Shown here: positions 1-8,899 of the stretch, in pieces
Position numbering within the stretch: position 1 is the first letter of the stretch
Layout of the letters: every line of letters begins with the position of its first letter
Source: JBFMAI01 sp040755725
Lineage (GTDB): Bacteria > Planctomycetota > Phycisphaerae > UBA1845 > Fen-1342
Direction of reading: 5' to 3'
Assembly: GCA_040755725.1 (NCBI GenBank)
Contig: JBFMAI010000010.1
Span: forward strand, 1-56,677
Length of the DNA stretch: 56,677 nucleotides
Made by a program: the position numbers and the translations under genes
Notes under the pieces: model-generated
What the model saw: the letters and a program-made list of their open reading frames with translations, nothing else
The model's database searches: none
Told to the model about the DNA's origin: nothing

Positions 1-1061
1 CAGACGGTCTGCGGGCCGCGCCAGTAGGCGCCCGCGATGGCCTGGCACGCCGCGCGCGTCATGTTGGGCGTGCAGGTCTCGTCGGCCTTGCAGCAGGCGC
101 CGGGCATCTCGCCGCACAGCGGATCGAAGCTCGAGCAGGCCCCGGTGGTGAAGCGGCCCGAGGGCGGGGTGGTCCCCATGTCGGCCGAATAGAAGCACGA
201 GAAGTCGTCCGAGTTCGGGTCGCAATTGCCCGTCCAGTCATTGCAGCACGAGCCGGGGATGTAGCGACCCAGGCAGTACCCGATGTCGTTCTGGGTGCGG
301 AGCTCGAGGACGTTGTCGGTCTCGTACCAACGCCACACGCGATAGTCGCCGCCGTCGGTCGAGTGCCCCAGCAGGTGGTAGCAGTTGGTGGTGGGGGGGT
401 TACTGACGATGGAGAAGTGCCCGCGGCCCATGTTGACCGGGCTGGGCAGGACGACCCAGAACAAGTACTTCAGGCTGGCGCCGCCACCTTGCCAGTTGAT
501 CGTGTCCACGACGCGGGCGTTGGCGATGACGTCGAAGCTGGCCACGTACGAACTGATGACGGGCTGGTAGTTCGGTGCGCCGCTGTCGTTATAAAAGCGG
601 ATGCGGAAACTGTGCGCCGGCTTGACGCAGCCGTTGTTGTCGCCGGTGATGTACGACCCGTACCAACTGATGCAGCGAATCGGCTGCGTAATCGACGGGT
701 CGCTGGCGATCTTCGGGGGGAAGCTCTCGGCGGTGTTACGCCGGCAGCGGGCCGGGTTGGCGGGGTCGCAATACCCCAGGTCGGCGAAGAAATACGTGCC
801 GCCGCCCGTGCCGGTGTCCTGCCCAACAATGAGCGAGTTCTGCGGGCACTTGGCGCCGCCGTCGCCGGCAAAGTCCATCTCGCTGTACCCGAACAGGCCG
901 GTTTCGCCATCGGGGGCTTCGAGCTTGGCGGCGCGGAGCGGTTCGACGGCGGCATTGCGCACCGTCGGTTCCGCCGGGATGGGCGTAACCACGCGGTCCG
1001 TCTGGGCCAGCGCCGCGCTGGCGGCCAGCAGGACCATGCACACTAGAACGGCTTTCTTCAT
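1..1061 (-). CDS. Secreted cysteine-rich protein, C-terminus beyond the window
   Basis: The frame stays open from ATG 1061 to the left edge (353 complete codons, no stop). A strong ribosome binding site (AAGGAGG, 1069-1075) sits 7 bases upstream. Residues 1-20 are a Sec signal peptide (MKKAVLVCMVLLAASAALAQ), so the product is exported. The body is rich in aromatic residues and Cys. The last ~90 residues hold a motif with paired cysteines (GSCCNDW, then GACCKADETC...AACQAIAGAYWRG), which looks like a repeat found in planctomycete extracellular proteins, often with dockerin or PEP-CTERM ends; that family link is from memory. The C-terminal anchor, if any, lies outside the window. Function unknown. 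Confidence 0.75.
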   Translation of the reverse strand, partial: MKKAVLVCMVLLAASAALAQTDRVVTPIPAEPTVRNAAVEPLRAAKLEAPDGETGLFGYSEMDFAGDGGAKCPQNSLIVGQDTGTGGGTYFFADLGYCDPANPARCRRNTAESFPPKIASDPSITQPIRCISWYGSYITGDNNGCVKPAHSFRIRFYNDSGAPNYQPVISSYVASFDVIANARVVDTINWQGGGASLKYLFWVVLPSPVNMGRGHFSIVSNPPTTNCYHLLGHSTDGGDYRVWRWYETDNVLELRTQNDIGYCLGRYIPGSCCNDWTGNCDPNSDDFSCFYSADMGTTPPSGRFTTGACSSFDPLCGEMPGACCKADETCTPNMTRAACQAIAGAYWRGPQTV

Positions 1062-1484
1062 CGCTGATCCTCCTTACGAAACCAGTTTGCGACGAGCCAC
1101 TCCGACTGATCCCATCCCAGCCGGCCGGCACACACCGGACACCAACCCGCCGCGAAAGCGACTCGTCGCTTCGCTCCCACGCCCGGGCTAATCCACAAAC
1201 ATGCGGGGAGAAGACGGCCCTTGCCAGACGTGCCCGCGCGGCACGCCGGCGTGGCGCGCTACGCACGTCACACGTGAGCGCCCAGATGACACGCTCCTCT
1301 CCCGATCCACACGAACCAAATACATCCGAGCGGATACGAAATGCTCGGTGTGCCTGCGGCAGACAACACCGTCCTTGGGGGCGCCCCGAACAGAGCACGC
1401 CCCCGGCACTTGAGCTCGACCTCTGCAAGCGGCCGCGAGAATCGAAGCCGCTTATCGGCCTGATTATGCAGGAAAATACCCAAG

Positions 1485-1519
1485 AGGTCAACGATAATCC
1501 GCGCTCAGGGCGTTGACCT
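1485..1519. repeat. Inverted repeat AGGTCAACG...CGTTGACCT upstream of rpoN
   Basis: Perfect 9-bp arms (1485-1493 and 1511-1519) are separated by 17 bases. It lies about 120 bases upstream of the rpoN -35 box and could be an operator or a hairpin ending upstream transcription. There is no T-run, so an intrinsic terminator is unlikely. Function is inference only. Confidence 0.4.
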
Positions 1520-1639
1520 GATTGACTAGCGGGATCCGCGTCATCGGCCGCCTCGTGGCAAAGCCCCTGGCCGCACTGTTGGCGGGAGCCGCTCGCGACC
1601 GCGGCCTGCGGGCGCGGGGCTCCGCGACGCGAGCGTCCT

Positions 1640-1668
1640 TTGACTTAGCGTCGATTGGGCCGTATTCT
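1640..1668 (+). promoter_or_regulatory. Sigma-70-type promoter of rpoN
   Basis: TTGACT (1640-1645, five of six consensus bases), a spacer of exactly 17, and TATTCT (1663-1668, four of six). Transcription would begin near 1675, leaving a leader of about 120 bases before the rpoN GTG. Confidence 0.55.
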
Positions 1669-1795
1669 CAAGACGTGGCATGAGTTTTGCTAGCCGGCGG
1701 CCCGCCCGCAGGTTCGGCTCTGGCCGCTCGGCTCACGGAACCGGGGCGAGGCGACCCATGTCGCCCAGCACCGACCCGAGCGGGTACCTGAGGCC

Positions 1796-3274
1796 GTGTC
1801 CCAGATCCTTGCCCAAATCCCCCGTCAGCTCCTACAGCAGCAACAGCGGCTTACGCCGCAGCTCATCCAGGCGATGGATATTCTCCAGCTTAACACGCTG
1901 GCGCTGGAGTCCCGGATCGCGCAGGAGCTGGACGGCAACCCCGCATTGGAGTTAATGCCCGGCGACGAAGCCCCGGACACCGCCCCGGAAGCCGCCGCGG
2001 ACAACGAGCGGACGGAGGGGGAACAGACGCTCGTCGTCGAGAGTGGGCCGAAGGACTTCGAGCGCCTGGAGAACCTGGTTCGCGAATACGACTGGATCGA
2101 CGACGATGCGGAGTACCGCGGAACCAAGTCGCGGGCCCGCGGGCTGGAAGAGGCCGACGGCAAGCTGGAGGCGATGGCCAACACGGCGGCCCGCCCGATG
2201 GGTTTGCAGGAGTATCTCCAGCGGCAATGGAGCCTGCTCGACGTGGACGCCCGCACCCGCCAAATCGGACTGGCCCTCATCGACCACTTGGATGAGACCG
2301 GCCGTTTGCCCGCGGCGTTGGACAACGTGGAAGTCGAGCTGGCTCCGCCGGCCACGGCAGAGGAGAAGGAGGCGGCCCTGGCGTTGGTCCAGACCCTGGA
2401 TCCCCCGGGCATCGCCGCACGTTCCGTGCAAGAGTGCCTGCTGCTCCAGTTGGCGGCGCTGCCGGGGGACAACGAGTTGGAGGCCCGGATCGTTCGCGAG
2501 CACTTCGAGGACCTTCAGAAGAACCGCTTGCCGGCGATCGCGCGGGCCCTGCACGTCGAGTTGGAGGAGGTGAAGGCGGCGCTGGAAGTAATCGGGCAGC
2601 TCTCCCTACACCCGGGCGTCGAGGTGGTCGAACGGCGGTTGCCGCCGATCGTCCCCGACGTGCTGGTGGAATACAACGACGCGGAGGACCGGTACGAGGT
2701 GCGGCTGGCGCGGGGCAACCTGCGGGAACTGCGGATCTCGCCGGAGTTTCGGGAGCTGTTGGAGCGTTCGCGGAGCGACAAGGCCACGCGCGAGTTCGTC
2801 AAGCAGAAGATTGAGGCGGCCAACACGTTGATCGACGCCGTGCGCTACCGCCGTGAGCGCCTGCTCGACGTGGCCAAAGCCGTGGTGGAGGCGCAGCGGG
2901 ACTTTTTGGACCACGGCGAGCAGCACCTCAAGGTCCTGCGCATGAGCGAGCTGGCCGCGCGGTTCGGCTGCGACCCGTCCACCATCAGTCGGACGGTGGA
3001 CGAGAAGTACATGCAGACGCCGCGGGGGATCTACCCGCTGCGGCGCTTCTTCACCGGGGGGGCGGAGACGGAGACGGGCGAAGCGCTGAGTTGGGCCAGC
3101 ATTCGTGACAAGGTGCGTGAGATCATCGCGGCGGAGGACAAGGCGCAGCCGCTGAGCGATGACGAGATCGTCGAGCGGCTGCAAGGCGCCGGGGTCGAGA
3201 TCAAGCGGCGGACGGTGGCCAAGTATCGGGCGCAGCTTGGGATTCCGCCGGCGCGGCAGCGGAAGCAGTACTGA
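1796..3274 (+). CDS. rpoN: RNA polymerase sigma-54 factor RpoN
   Basis: Sigma factor that recognises -24/-12 promoters and needs an AAA+ activator to melt DNA. The 492-residue protein has the Gln/Leu-rich region I (residues about 1-50, QLIQAMDILQLNTLALE, then NPALE), an acidic region II (about 50-110), the core-binding domain, a helix-turn-helix (TISRTVDEKYMQTPRG) and the RpoN box RRTVAKYR at 471-478. Length is typical of the family. The GTG start fits because region I begins directly after it; no in-frame start lies close upstream. A matching -24/-12 site precedes glnA in this window. Neighbours are not the hpf/lptB genes often found beside rpoN in proteobacteria. Confidence 0.97.
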   Translation: MSQILAQIPRQLLQQQQRLTPQLIQAMDILQLNTLALESRIAQELDGNPALELMPGDEAPDTAPEAAADNERTEGEQTLVVESGPKDFERLENLVREYDWIDDDAEYRGTKSRARGLEEADGKLEAMANTAARPMGLQEYLQRQWSLLDVDARTRQIGLALIDHLDETGRLPAALDNVEVELAPPATAEEKEAALALVQTLDPPGIAARSVQECLLLQLAALPGDNELEARIVREHFEDLQKNRLPAIARALHVELEEVKAALEVIGQLSLHPGVEVVERRLPPIVPDVLVEYNDAEDRYEVRLARGNLRELRISPEFRELLERSRSDKATREFVKQKIEAANTLIDAVRYRRERLLDVAKAVVEAQRDFLDHGEQHLKVLRMSELAARFGCDPSTISRTVDEKYMQTPRGIYPLRRFFTGGAETETGEALSWASIRDKVREIIAAEDKAQPLSDDEIVERLQGAGVEIKRRTVAKYRAQLGIPPARQRKQY

Positions 3275-3384
3275 TTGTGTCGGCGGACCGCGTGAAAGCC
3301 GCGCCGCCCTCGCCGGATCTGGGTCTACATGGCCGTGCGCGATTCGGCGGCGCCGTCCCGGGCCGCATGTTGGCGGACGGTCGT

Positions 3385-4413
3385 TTAGATGGCCTCGTCG
3401 ATTTCGGCGCGGCGGGTGAGGCGGATGGCCCGGCGACCGCGGAGCTGGCCGGGGACGCCCGCGTACTTGTTGCGCCCCTCGATCTGCACGATCAGGTCCT
3501 GGTTGGCGGCCTTCTCCAGTTGGATGATGTCCCCGGGCCGCAGCGTCCGCAGCTCGCTGAGCCGGATTTGCGCCCGTCCCAGGTACACGGTCAGTCCCAC
3601 CTTCGACTTGCGCAGGTTGCGCACAATGCGCGTGCGGATCGCCTCGGTGGCGCCCTTGCGGCGGTAGCCGAACCAGGATTGCGTGGTCAGCTTACTGAGC
3701 ACGGACTCGATGGTGTTGAAGGGGATGCAGATGCTCATCGTGCCCGCGCACTGCCCCATCTTGATCTCGAAGGTGATGTAGACCACGACTTCGGTGGGGG
3801 CAACGATGTGGACCAGTTGCGGGTTGCTTTCGGTCTCGACGATGTCGAACTTGGCGTCGACCAGGTTCTTCCAGACTTCGGACAGGTGCTCCAGGGCCTT
3901 GTTGATGAGCCGGCGCATCAGCCGCCATTCGATTGCCGTCAACGGCCGCTGCGGGATGAACATGTCGGCGCTGCTGCCGCCCAGGAGGCGATCAATGATG
4001 GGGTAGACGATGAGGGGGCTGATCTCCATGCACATCTGGCCTTCGAGCGGGGGGGCCTGCACGATGACGAAACAGGTGGGGTTGGGCAGCGAGTGGATGA
4101 ACTCGCTGTAAGTTAGTTGTTCGACCCCGACCACCCGCACGTCGATGATCGTCCGCAGAAAGCCGGAGAGCGTCGCGCCGAAATTGCGCGCGAAGCCGTC
4201 GTGGATCGACCCCAACGCCCGGATGTGGTCCTTGCTGACCCGCTCGGGACGTTTGAAGTCGTAGGTGCTGACGTCGTGCCGGGTGTACGCCGGGGTCGGC
4301 TCGGCGGGCTTCGCCGCGGCCGCCGCCGACTCGCTGGTTTCCTCGGCTTCGGCCTCGTCGGCCACCGCGGCCAGCAGGGCGTCTATCTCGGATTGGTCCA
4401 GAACGTCGCCCAT
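3385..4413 (-). CDS. fliM: Flagellar motor switch protein FliM
   Basis: C-ring protein that binds phospho-CheY and sets rotation direction. The N-terminus has the CheY-binding EIDALL motif (residues about 8-13). An Ala/Glu/Pro linker follows, then the middle CheC-like domain (FLRTIIDVRV, IIDRLLGGS), and the C-terminal SpoA-like domain (about 255-330, LGRAQIRLSEL...LRPGDIIQL). I start at ATG 4413, which has AAAGG at the right distance; a GTG two codons upstream (4419) is possible. About 342 residues is normal. No other flagellar gene is nearby, so it is either a lone gene here or part of a scattered flagellar set. Confidence 0.95.
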   Translation of the reverse strand: MGDVLDQSEIDALLAAVADEAEAEETSESAAAAAKPAEPTPAYTRHDVSTYDFKRPERVSKDHIRALGSIHDGFARNFGATLSGFLRTIIDVRVVGVEQLTYSEFIHSLPNPTCFVIVQAPPLEGQMCMEISPLIVYPIIDRLLGGSSADMFIPQRPLTAIEWRLMRRLINKALEHLSEVWKNLVDAKFDIVETESNPQLVHIVAPTEVVVYITFEIKMGQCAGTMSICIPFNTIESVLSKLTTQSWFGYRRKGATEAIRTRIVRNLRKSKVGLTVYLGRAQIRLSELRTLRPGDIIQLEKAANQDLIVQIEGRNKYAGVPGQLRGRRAIRLTRRAEIDEAI

Positions 4414-4524
4414 GGGCACCTTTCGCTCCGCCGGCGCGCAGCCACCAGCCCGCCCCGGCGGCGGTCGGAGGAACCTCTGTAACTAGCTATCGGAATCCGC
4501 CCCGGCCGACGTTCAGGCCGCACC

Positions 4525-4671
4525 GGGCCAGAAAAGGGGTCGGGGCCAGAAAAGGGGTCGGGAGTCTTTTTTCTCAGCGTCGGCCGATTCCGCTGAGGCA
4601 CGAGGCTAAAACCGGAAAAGACTCCCGACCCCTTTTTACTTCCGGAAAAGACTCCCGACCCCTTTTTACTT
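4525..4671. repeat. Head-to-head cluster of REP-like repeats at the 3-prime end of the beta-oxidation operon
   Basis: Four units share the core AAAAGGGGTCGGGAGTC. Units 1-2 (4525-4544, 4543-4572) read on the plus strand. Units 3-4 (4612-4641, 4642-4671) are perfect 30-base tandem copies on the other strand, so the block can fold into a large hairpin centred near 4592. The last unit contains the TAA stop of the enoyl-CoA hydratase gene. It may end operon transcription. The motif resembles REP sequences mobilised by RAYT (IS200-like) transposases, but no transposase is present here. Confidence 0.75.
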
Positions 4672-5442
4672 GCCGTCGCCCCAGTTCGCCCAACTGGCCT
4701 TGCGCTTCTCGTGGAACGCGGCCATGCCTTCCTTGGCGTCCGAGCAACTGAAGCACTTGCCGAACTCTTCGATCTCGTCCTTCAGCAGCAGGGACCGTTT
4801 GACGCGGGTGATGGCCGCCGGCGAGCCGGGGGCCAGCCGTTTGAACCACCGCGTCAGGGCCGCGTCCAGCTCCTCCGCCTTCGGCACCACCTCGTCCACC
4901 AGGCCGATCCGCAGGGCCTCGTCGGCCGAGATGCCCTCGCCGGAGAACAGCAGCCGCCGGGCGTGCCCCAGCCCGACGTACTTCGGCAGCCGCTGCGTGC
5001 CGCCCCAACCGGGGATCAGGCCCAGGCACGTCTCGGGCTGGCCGATCTTGCCGTTGGCCACCAGCAGGCGGAAATCGCAGGACATCGCCAGCTCGCATCC
5101 GCCGCCCAGCGCGTGCCCGTTCATGGCGGCGAAGGTGACCTGCGGGAGGGCCTCGATGGCGTTGAACACATTGTGGCCGTTCGTGGCAAACGCGCGGCCC
5201 TGCGTCTCGTTGAAGGCCTGCATCTCGCTGATGTCGGCACCGGCCAGGAAGACACGGCCGTCGCCGCGAAAGACGACGAAGCGGACGCGGGGGTCGGCGG
5301 CGACCTTCTCGACGACGGTGCCCAGCGTGCCGATGACGCGCGAGGAGAAGATATTGACGCCGGCGCCCGAAACGAAGCGAATGGTGGCGACGTCGCCGTC
5401 CTTGCTGAGTTGCACCTCGGTTTGCGATTTCTCGTTGGCCAT
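4666..5442 (-). CDS. Enoyl-CoA hydratase/isomerase (crotonase family)
   Basis: Hydrates trans-2-enoyl-CoA to 3-hydroxyacyl-CoA in beta-oxidation. The 258-residue protein has the crotonase fold signatures: the oxyanion-hole segment FRGDGRVFLAGADI, then AAMNGHALGGGCELAMSCDF and GLIPGWGGTQRLP with the usual acid region. Start is ATG 5442, 8 bases after the hbd stop, with an AGGTGA ribosome binding site. The frame runs open further upstream but that part overlaps hbd. It is the last gene of a five-gene operon. Its stop codon lies inside a repeat unit, so the extreme C-terminus may have been set by repeat insertion. Confidence 0.93.
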   Translation of the reverse strand: MANEKSQTEVQLSKDGDVATIRFVSGAGVNIFSSRVIGTLGTVVEKVAADPRVRFVVFRGDGRVFLAGADISEMQAFNETQGRAFATNGHNVFNAIEALPQVTFAAMNGHALGGGCELAMSCDFRLLVANGKIGQPETCLGLIPGWGGTQRLPKYVGLGHARRLLFSGEGISADEALRIGLVDEVVPKAEELDAALTRWFKRLAPGSPAAITRVKRSLLLKDEIEEFGKCFSCSDAKEGMAAFHEKRKASWANWGDGK

Positions 5443-5450
5443 GCGGTCAC

Positions 5451-6347
5451 CTATTTCTTCGCGGCGGGCGCGCCGCCCGCACTCCCCTTGGTGTAGTCGT
5501 AGAAACCCTTGCCGGTCTTGCGACCGAGCAGCCCGGCCCGCACCATCGTCCGCAGCAGCGGAGCCGGGGCGTATTTGTCCAGCCCCAGGTCGCGGTGCAG
5601 CACTTCCATGATGTTCAGGCACACATCCAGGCCGATCAGGTCCGCCGTCGCCAGCGGCCCCATCGTGTGCGCGCAGCCGAGCTTCATCACCTCGTCGATC
5701 GTTTCGGCGTTGGCCACCCCGTCCGCGTAGCACGCGATCGCTTCGTTAATCAGCGGCATCAGGATGCGGTTCGAGGCGAAGCCGGGATGGTCCTTGACGC
5801 GCAACGGCGTCTTGCCGAGCTCTTTCGACAGGTTCGCAACCAGCTCGACCACCGGCTCCGCGGTTTGCAGGCCCACGACGACCTCGACCAGGGCCATCAT
5901 CGGCACCGGGTTGAAGAAGTGCATGCCGATGAACTGCGCCGGCCGGCCGCTGAGCGCCGCGAGCTGGCTGATCGAAATGCTGCTCGTGTTGCTCGCGAAC
6001 ACGACCTCCGCCGGGACCGTGCGGGCCAGCTCCTTGTAGATCGCGGCCTTCGCGTTGACGTCCTCGAAGACCGCCTCCACGATCAGGTCCGCGCGGGCCA
6101 TCTCCGCCATGTCGGCGGGTTTGAGGCGTCCCTTGGCCGTCGCGGCGGCGTCCGCCGGGAGCTTCTGCTTCTCGACGAGCTTGTCGAGGGACTTGTGGAT
6201 GACGCCGAGGGCGCGGTCGACGGCGCCCGGCAGGGAGTCGTACATGAGCGCCGTGCGGCCGGCCTGGGCGAAGACCTGTGCGATCCCGGCGCCCATCGTG
6301 CCCGTCCCGATGACGCCCACTGTTTTGATGTCCGTCCGAATGTTCAC
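5451..6347 (-). CDS. hbd: 3-hydroxybutyryl-CoA (3-hydroxyacyl-CoA) dehydrogenase
   Basis: Oxidises L-3-hydroxyacyl-CoA with NAD+ (or the reverse). The 298-residue protein has an N-terminal Rossmann motif GTGTMGAGIAQVFA, then FASNTSSISIS and the catalytic-His segment GMHFFNPVPMM. The C-terminal domain carries KDHPGFASNRILMP and GCAHTMGPLATADLIGLD. Length and order match Hbd/PaaH (single-function) enzymes, not the large FadB fusion. It lies between thiolase and enoyl-CoA hydratase in the operon. The gene symbol follows the clostridial name; substrate chain length cannot be read from sequence. Confidence 0.95.
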   Translation of the reverse strand: MNIRTDIKTVGVIGTGTMGAGIAQVFAQAGRTALMYDSLPGAVDRALGVIHKSLDKLVEKQKLPADAAATAKGRLKPADMAEMARADLIVEAVFEDVNAKAAIYKELARTVPAEVVFASNTSSISISQLAALSGRPAQFIGMHFFNPVPMMALVEVVVGLQTAEPVVELVANLSKELGKTPLRVKDHPGFASNRILMPLINEAIACYADGVANAETIDEVMKLGCAHTMGPLATADLIGLDVCLNIMEVLHRDLGLDKYAPAPLLRTMVRAGLLGRKTGKGFYDYTKGSAGGAPAAKK

Positions 6348-6401
6348 CGAAGGTCCTCCAGCACGCTAACGGGTTTCAGACCACACGCGGGGGGCCACGT
6401 C

Positions 6402-6494
6402 GCACCGGCCATTGGCCGGTGCCCCACGAGCCGGCGCTCGTCGTCCGGCCAACGCGGGGCCCGGCCGCCGGGTGCCACTGCTCTTGAGCAGTGG
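6402..6494. repeat. Two GC-rich palindromes between hbd and thiolase genes
   Basis: 6402-6422 is an almost perfect palindrome (10-bp arms around one base, core CCGGCCATTGGCCGG). 6475-6494 is a 9-bp stem with a 2-base loop (CCACTGCTC/GAGCAGTGG). A related CACCGGCC...GGCCAATGCC stretch recurs at 8996-9015. They lie in the longest gaps of the operon and could act as mRNA stabilisers or processing sites; this is inference. Confidence 0.55.
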
Positions 6495-6549
6495 TCCGCG
6501 ATACGACGGCCGGTACGGAGCCCGCGGCCGCGGTCGGGGGCCACGGGCG

Positions 6550-7731
6550 CTACAGGGCTTCGACCGCCATCGCGACGGCGTTGCCGCCGCCGAGGCACAC
6601 CGCCGTCACGCCGCGCTGGCCGCCGCGCTGCTTCAAACCATGCAACAGCGTCACCAGCACGCGCGCCCCACTGGCGCCGATCGGGTGTCCCAGGGCAATC
6701 GCCCCGCCGTGCACGTTGACCGGGCTGTCGGCCGTCAGGCCCAGTTCGCGCATTCCGGCGATCGTCTGCGACGCGAACGCCTCGTTCAACTCCCACAAAT
6801 CGACCTGGTCCCGCTTCCAGCCGGCCTTCTCGCAGACCATCATCGCGGCCTTCGGCGGCGTGAAGAACAGGTCGCGCGGGGCCGCACCGGCGGTCGCGTG
6901 GGCGACAATCCGCGCCAGCGGCTTGCCGCCACACTTCTTCAACCCCGCTTCGCTGGCCACCAGCAGCAGCGCGGCGCCGTCGGAAAGCTGCGACGCGTTG
7001 CCGGCGGTGACGGTGCCGTCCTTCTTGAACGCGGGCTTCAGACCGGCGAGGCTCTCCAGCGTGGTATCGGCGCGGAAGGTCTCATCGACGGCCAACGGCT
7101 CCTTGGCTTTCGGCACCGTGATCGGCGCGATCTCGGCCTTGAACCGGCCCTCCTGCGACGCCTTGGCCGCCAGCTTCTGGCTGCGGACCGCCCATTCGTC
7201 CTGCTGTTGGCGGGTGATGCCCGCTTTCTCGGCGGTGTACTCGGCGAGCTCACCCATTAGCTCGTTGGAGTACACATTGGTGAGCCCGTCGTACAGCATC
7301 ATGTCCACGCATTCGGTGTGGCCGAACTTGTTGCCGCCGCGCAGCGTTCGAATCACGAACGGGGCCTGCGTCATGGACTCGATGCCGCCGGCCAGCACGA
7401 TGTCGGCGTCGCCCGCCCGGATGACCTGGTCGGCAAACATGACAGCCTGCAACCCGCTGCCGCACACCTTGTTAACCGTCACGCACGAGATGGTCGGGGG
7501 CAGGCCGGCACCGAGGGCCACCTGCCGGGCGGGGTTCTGCCCGCAGCCGCCTTGCAGCACCTGGCCGACGAAGACCTCGTTGATCGCTGCCGGATCGACC
7601 TTGGCCTCGGCGATCAGGGCCTTGGCGACCTGGGCCCCCAGCTCCATCGCGCTGAGCTTGGAGAGCGTCCCCTGGTACTTCCCGATCGGGCTGCGTTTGC
7701 CCGCCACCAAATACGCGGTTGTTGCTGGCAT
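6550..7731 (-). CDS. Acetyl-CoA C-acyltransferase (thiolase)
   Basis: Cleaves 3-ketoacyl-CoA with CoA to release acetyl-CoA, or condenses two acetyl-CoA. The 393-residue protein has the acyl-accepting Cys90 in NKVCGSG, the NEAFA segment, the GGAIALGHPIGASGAR His loop and the C-terminal second Cys in CLGGGNA. ATG 7731 lies only four bases after the stop of the upstream acyl-CoA dehydrogenase. With hbd and enoyl-CoA hydratase it completes one beta-oxidation cycle. Whether it works in breakdown or synthesis (acetoacetyl-CoA) is not decided by sequence; the two dehydrogenases upstream favour breakdown. Confidence 0.96.
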   Translation of the reverse strand: MPATTAYLVAGKRSPIGKYQGTLSKLSAMELGAQVAKALIAEAKVDPAAINEVFVGQVLQGGCGQNPARQVALGAGLPPTISCVTVNKVCGSGLQAVMFADQVIRAGDADIVLAGGIESMTQAPFVIRTLRGGNKFGHTECVDMMLYDGLTNVYSNELMGELAEYTAEKAGITRQQQDEWAVRSQKLAAKASQEGRFKAEIAPITVPKAKEPLAVDETFRADTTLESLAGLKPAFKKDGTVTAGNASQLSDGAALLLVASEAGLKKCGGKPLARIVAHATAGAAPRDLFFTPPKAAMMVCEKAGWKRDQVDLWELNEAFASQTIAGMRELGLTADSPVNVHGGAIALGHPIGASGARVLVTLLHGLKQRGGQRGVTAVCLGGGNAVAMAVEAL

Positions 7732-7735
7732 GTGG

Positions 7736-8899
7736 CTATCCTCGCGTGACCCACTGTGGCTCGGTGGTGAGCTTCCGGGCGATCACCAGCCGCTGAATCT
7801 CGCTTGTGCCCTCGTAGAGCTCCGTGATCCGGGCGTCGCGCATCAGCCGCTCCGCCGGGTAGTCCGCGCAGTACCCATACCCGCCGTACACCTGAATCGC
7901 CGCGTCCGTCACGCGGTTCGACACCTCGCTGGCGTACAACTTGGCCATGGCCGCCTCGACGCCGAACGGCTGCTTGTTCTGCTTCAGCCACGCGGCGCGG
8001 TAGGTGAGCAGGCGGGCGCCGGCAATCGCCACGGCCATGTCGGCGAGCTTCCACTGAATGGCCTGGAACGTGCCGATGGGACGGTCGAACTGGACGCGGG
8101 TGTTGGCGTAATCGCGGGCGCAGTCCAAGGCCGCCTGCGAGATGCCCACGGCCTGGGCCGCGACGCCGATCCGCCCGCCGTCCAGCGTCGCCAGCGCGAT
8201 GTTGAGCCCCTTGCCACGCTCGCCGAGCAGCGCGTCCTTGGGCAGCCGGCAATCCTCGAAGATCAGCTCCGCCGTACTGCTGGCCTTGATGCCGACCTTC
8301 TTTTCGAGCTTGCCGAGCGTGAAGCCGGGGGTGCCCTTCTCGACGATGAACGCGGACATGCGCCGCTTGGGATTGTCCGGGTCGCTGACGGCGAACAGGA
8401 CGGTGACGTGGGCATCCGCGCCGTTGGTGACAAAGTTCTTGGTGCCGCTGATGACCCAGCCGTCGTCGGTTTCGACCGCCATGCAGCGGGCGGCGCCGGC
8501 GTCGCTGCCGCTGCCGGGCTCGGTCAGCGAAAAGCAGCCGATCCACTCGCCGCTGGCCATTTTCGGCAGGTACTTCTGCTTCTGCTGCTCGGTGCCGAAG
8601 TTCAGGATGGGGTCGACCGCCAGCGAATGGTGGGCCGAGACGAGAATGCCCGTCGCGCCGCAGGCCCGCGACAGCTCCTCGACGGTCATGGCGTAGGTCA
8701 CGCAATCCTGCCCGGCGCCGCCGTACTGCTCGGGGATGTACGTGCCGAACAGCCCCATCGAGCTGAGCTTCTCGATCAGGCCCTCTTCAAAGCGGCCCTC
8801 TTCGTCGCGGGTGGCGGCCTTGGGGGCGATCTCGTTGTCGCAGAAGTCGCGCACCGCGTCCCGCATCGCCTGCTGGTCTTCGTTGAGTCGAAAATCCAC
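7736..8899 (-). CDS. Acyl-CoA dehydrogenase (first of the operon pair by product, second by order)
   Basis: FAD enzyme making the trans-2-enoyl-CoA. The 387-residue protein starts at GTG 8899 (VDFRLNEDQQAMRDAV) with an AAAAAGGA ribosome binding site. It shows CFSLTEPGSGSDA, the FVTNG loop, AQAVGISQAALDCA, the QAIQWKLADMA segment and the C-terminal ITELYEGTSEIQRLVIARKL, whose Glu in YEGTSE is the usual catalytic base in short-chain enzymes. It pairs with a second paralogue (9200-10351). Electron transfer would go to ETF, which is not encoded here. Confidence 0.95.
   Translation of the reverse strand: MDFRLNEDQQAMRDAVRDFCDNEIAPKAATRDEEGRFEEGLIEKLSSMGLFGTYIPEQYGGAGQDCVTYAMTVEELSRACGATGILVSAHHSLAVDPILNFGTEQQKQKYLPKMASGEWIGCFSLTEPGSGSDAGAARCMAVETDDGWVISGTKNFVTNGADAHVTVLFAVSDPDNPKRRMSAFIVEKGTPGFTLGKLEKKVGIKASSTAELIFEDCRLPKDALLGERGKGLNIALATLDGGRIGVAAQAVGISQAALDCARDYANTRVQFDRPIGTFQAIQWKLADMAVAIAGARLLTYRAAWLKQNKQPFGVEAAMAKLYASEVSNRVTDAAIQVYGGYGYCADYPAERLMRDARITELYEGTSEIQRLVIARKLTTEPQWVTRG

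Larger units (their letters stand above)
1062..1795. other. Intergenic region between the divergent left-edge gene and rpoN
   Basis: About 730 bases without a convincing gene; the short open frames here lack ribosome binding sites and recognisable products. It holds the ribosome binding site of the left gene (1069-1075), a 9-bp inverted repeat (1485-1519) and the rpoN promoter (1640-1668). The 1200-1480 stretch shows no structure I can name. Confidence 0.6.

Noticed and set aside
4612..4671. CRISPR array from the 30-base tandem repeats
   Set aside because: The copies are directly adjacent with no spacers, only two units, and no cas genes nearby.
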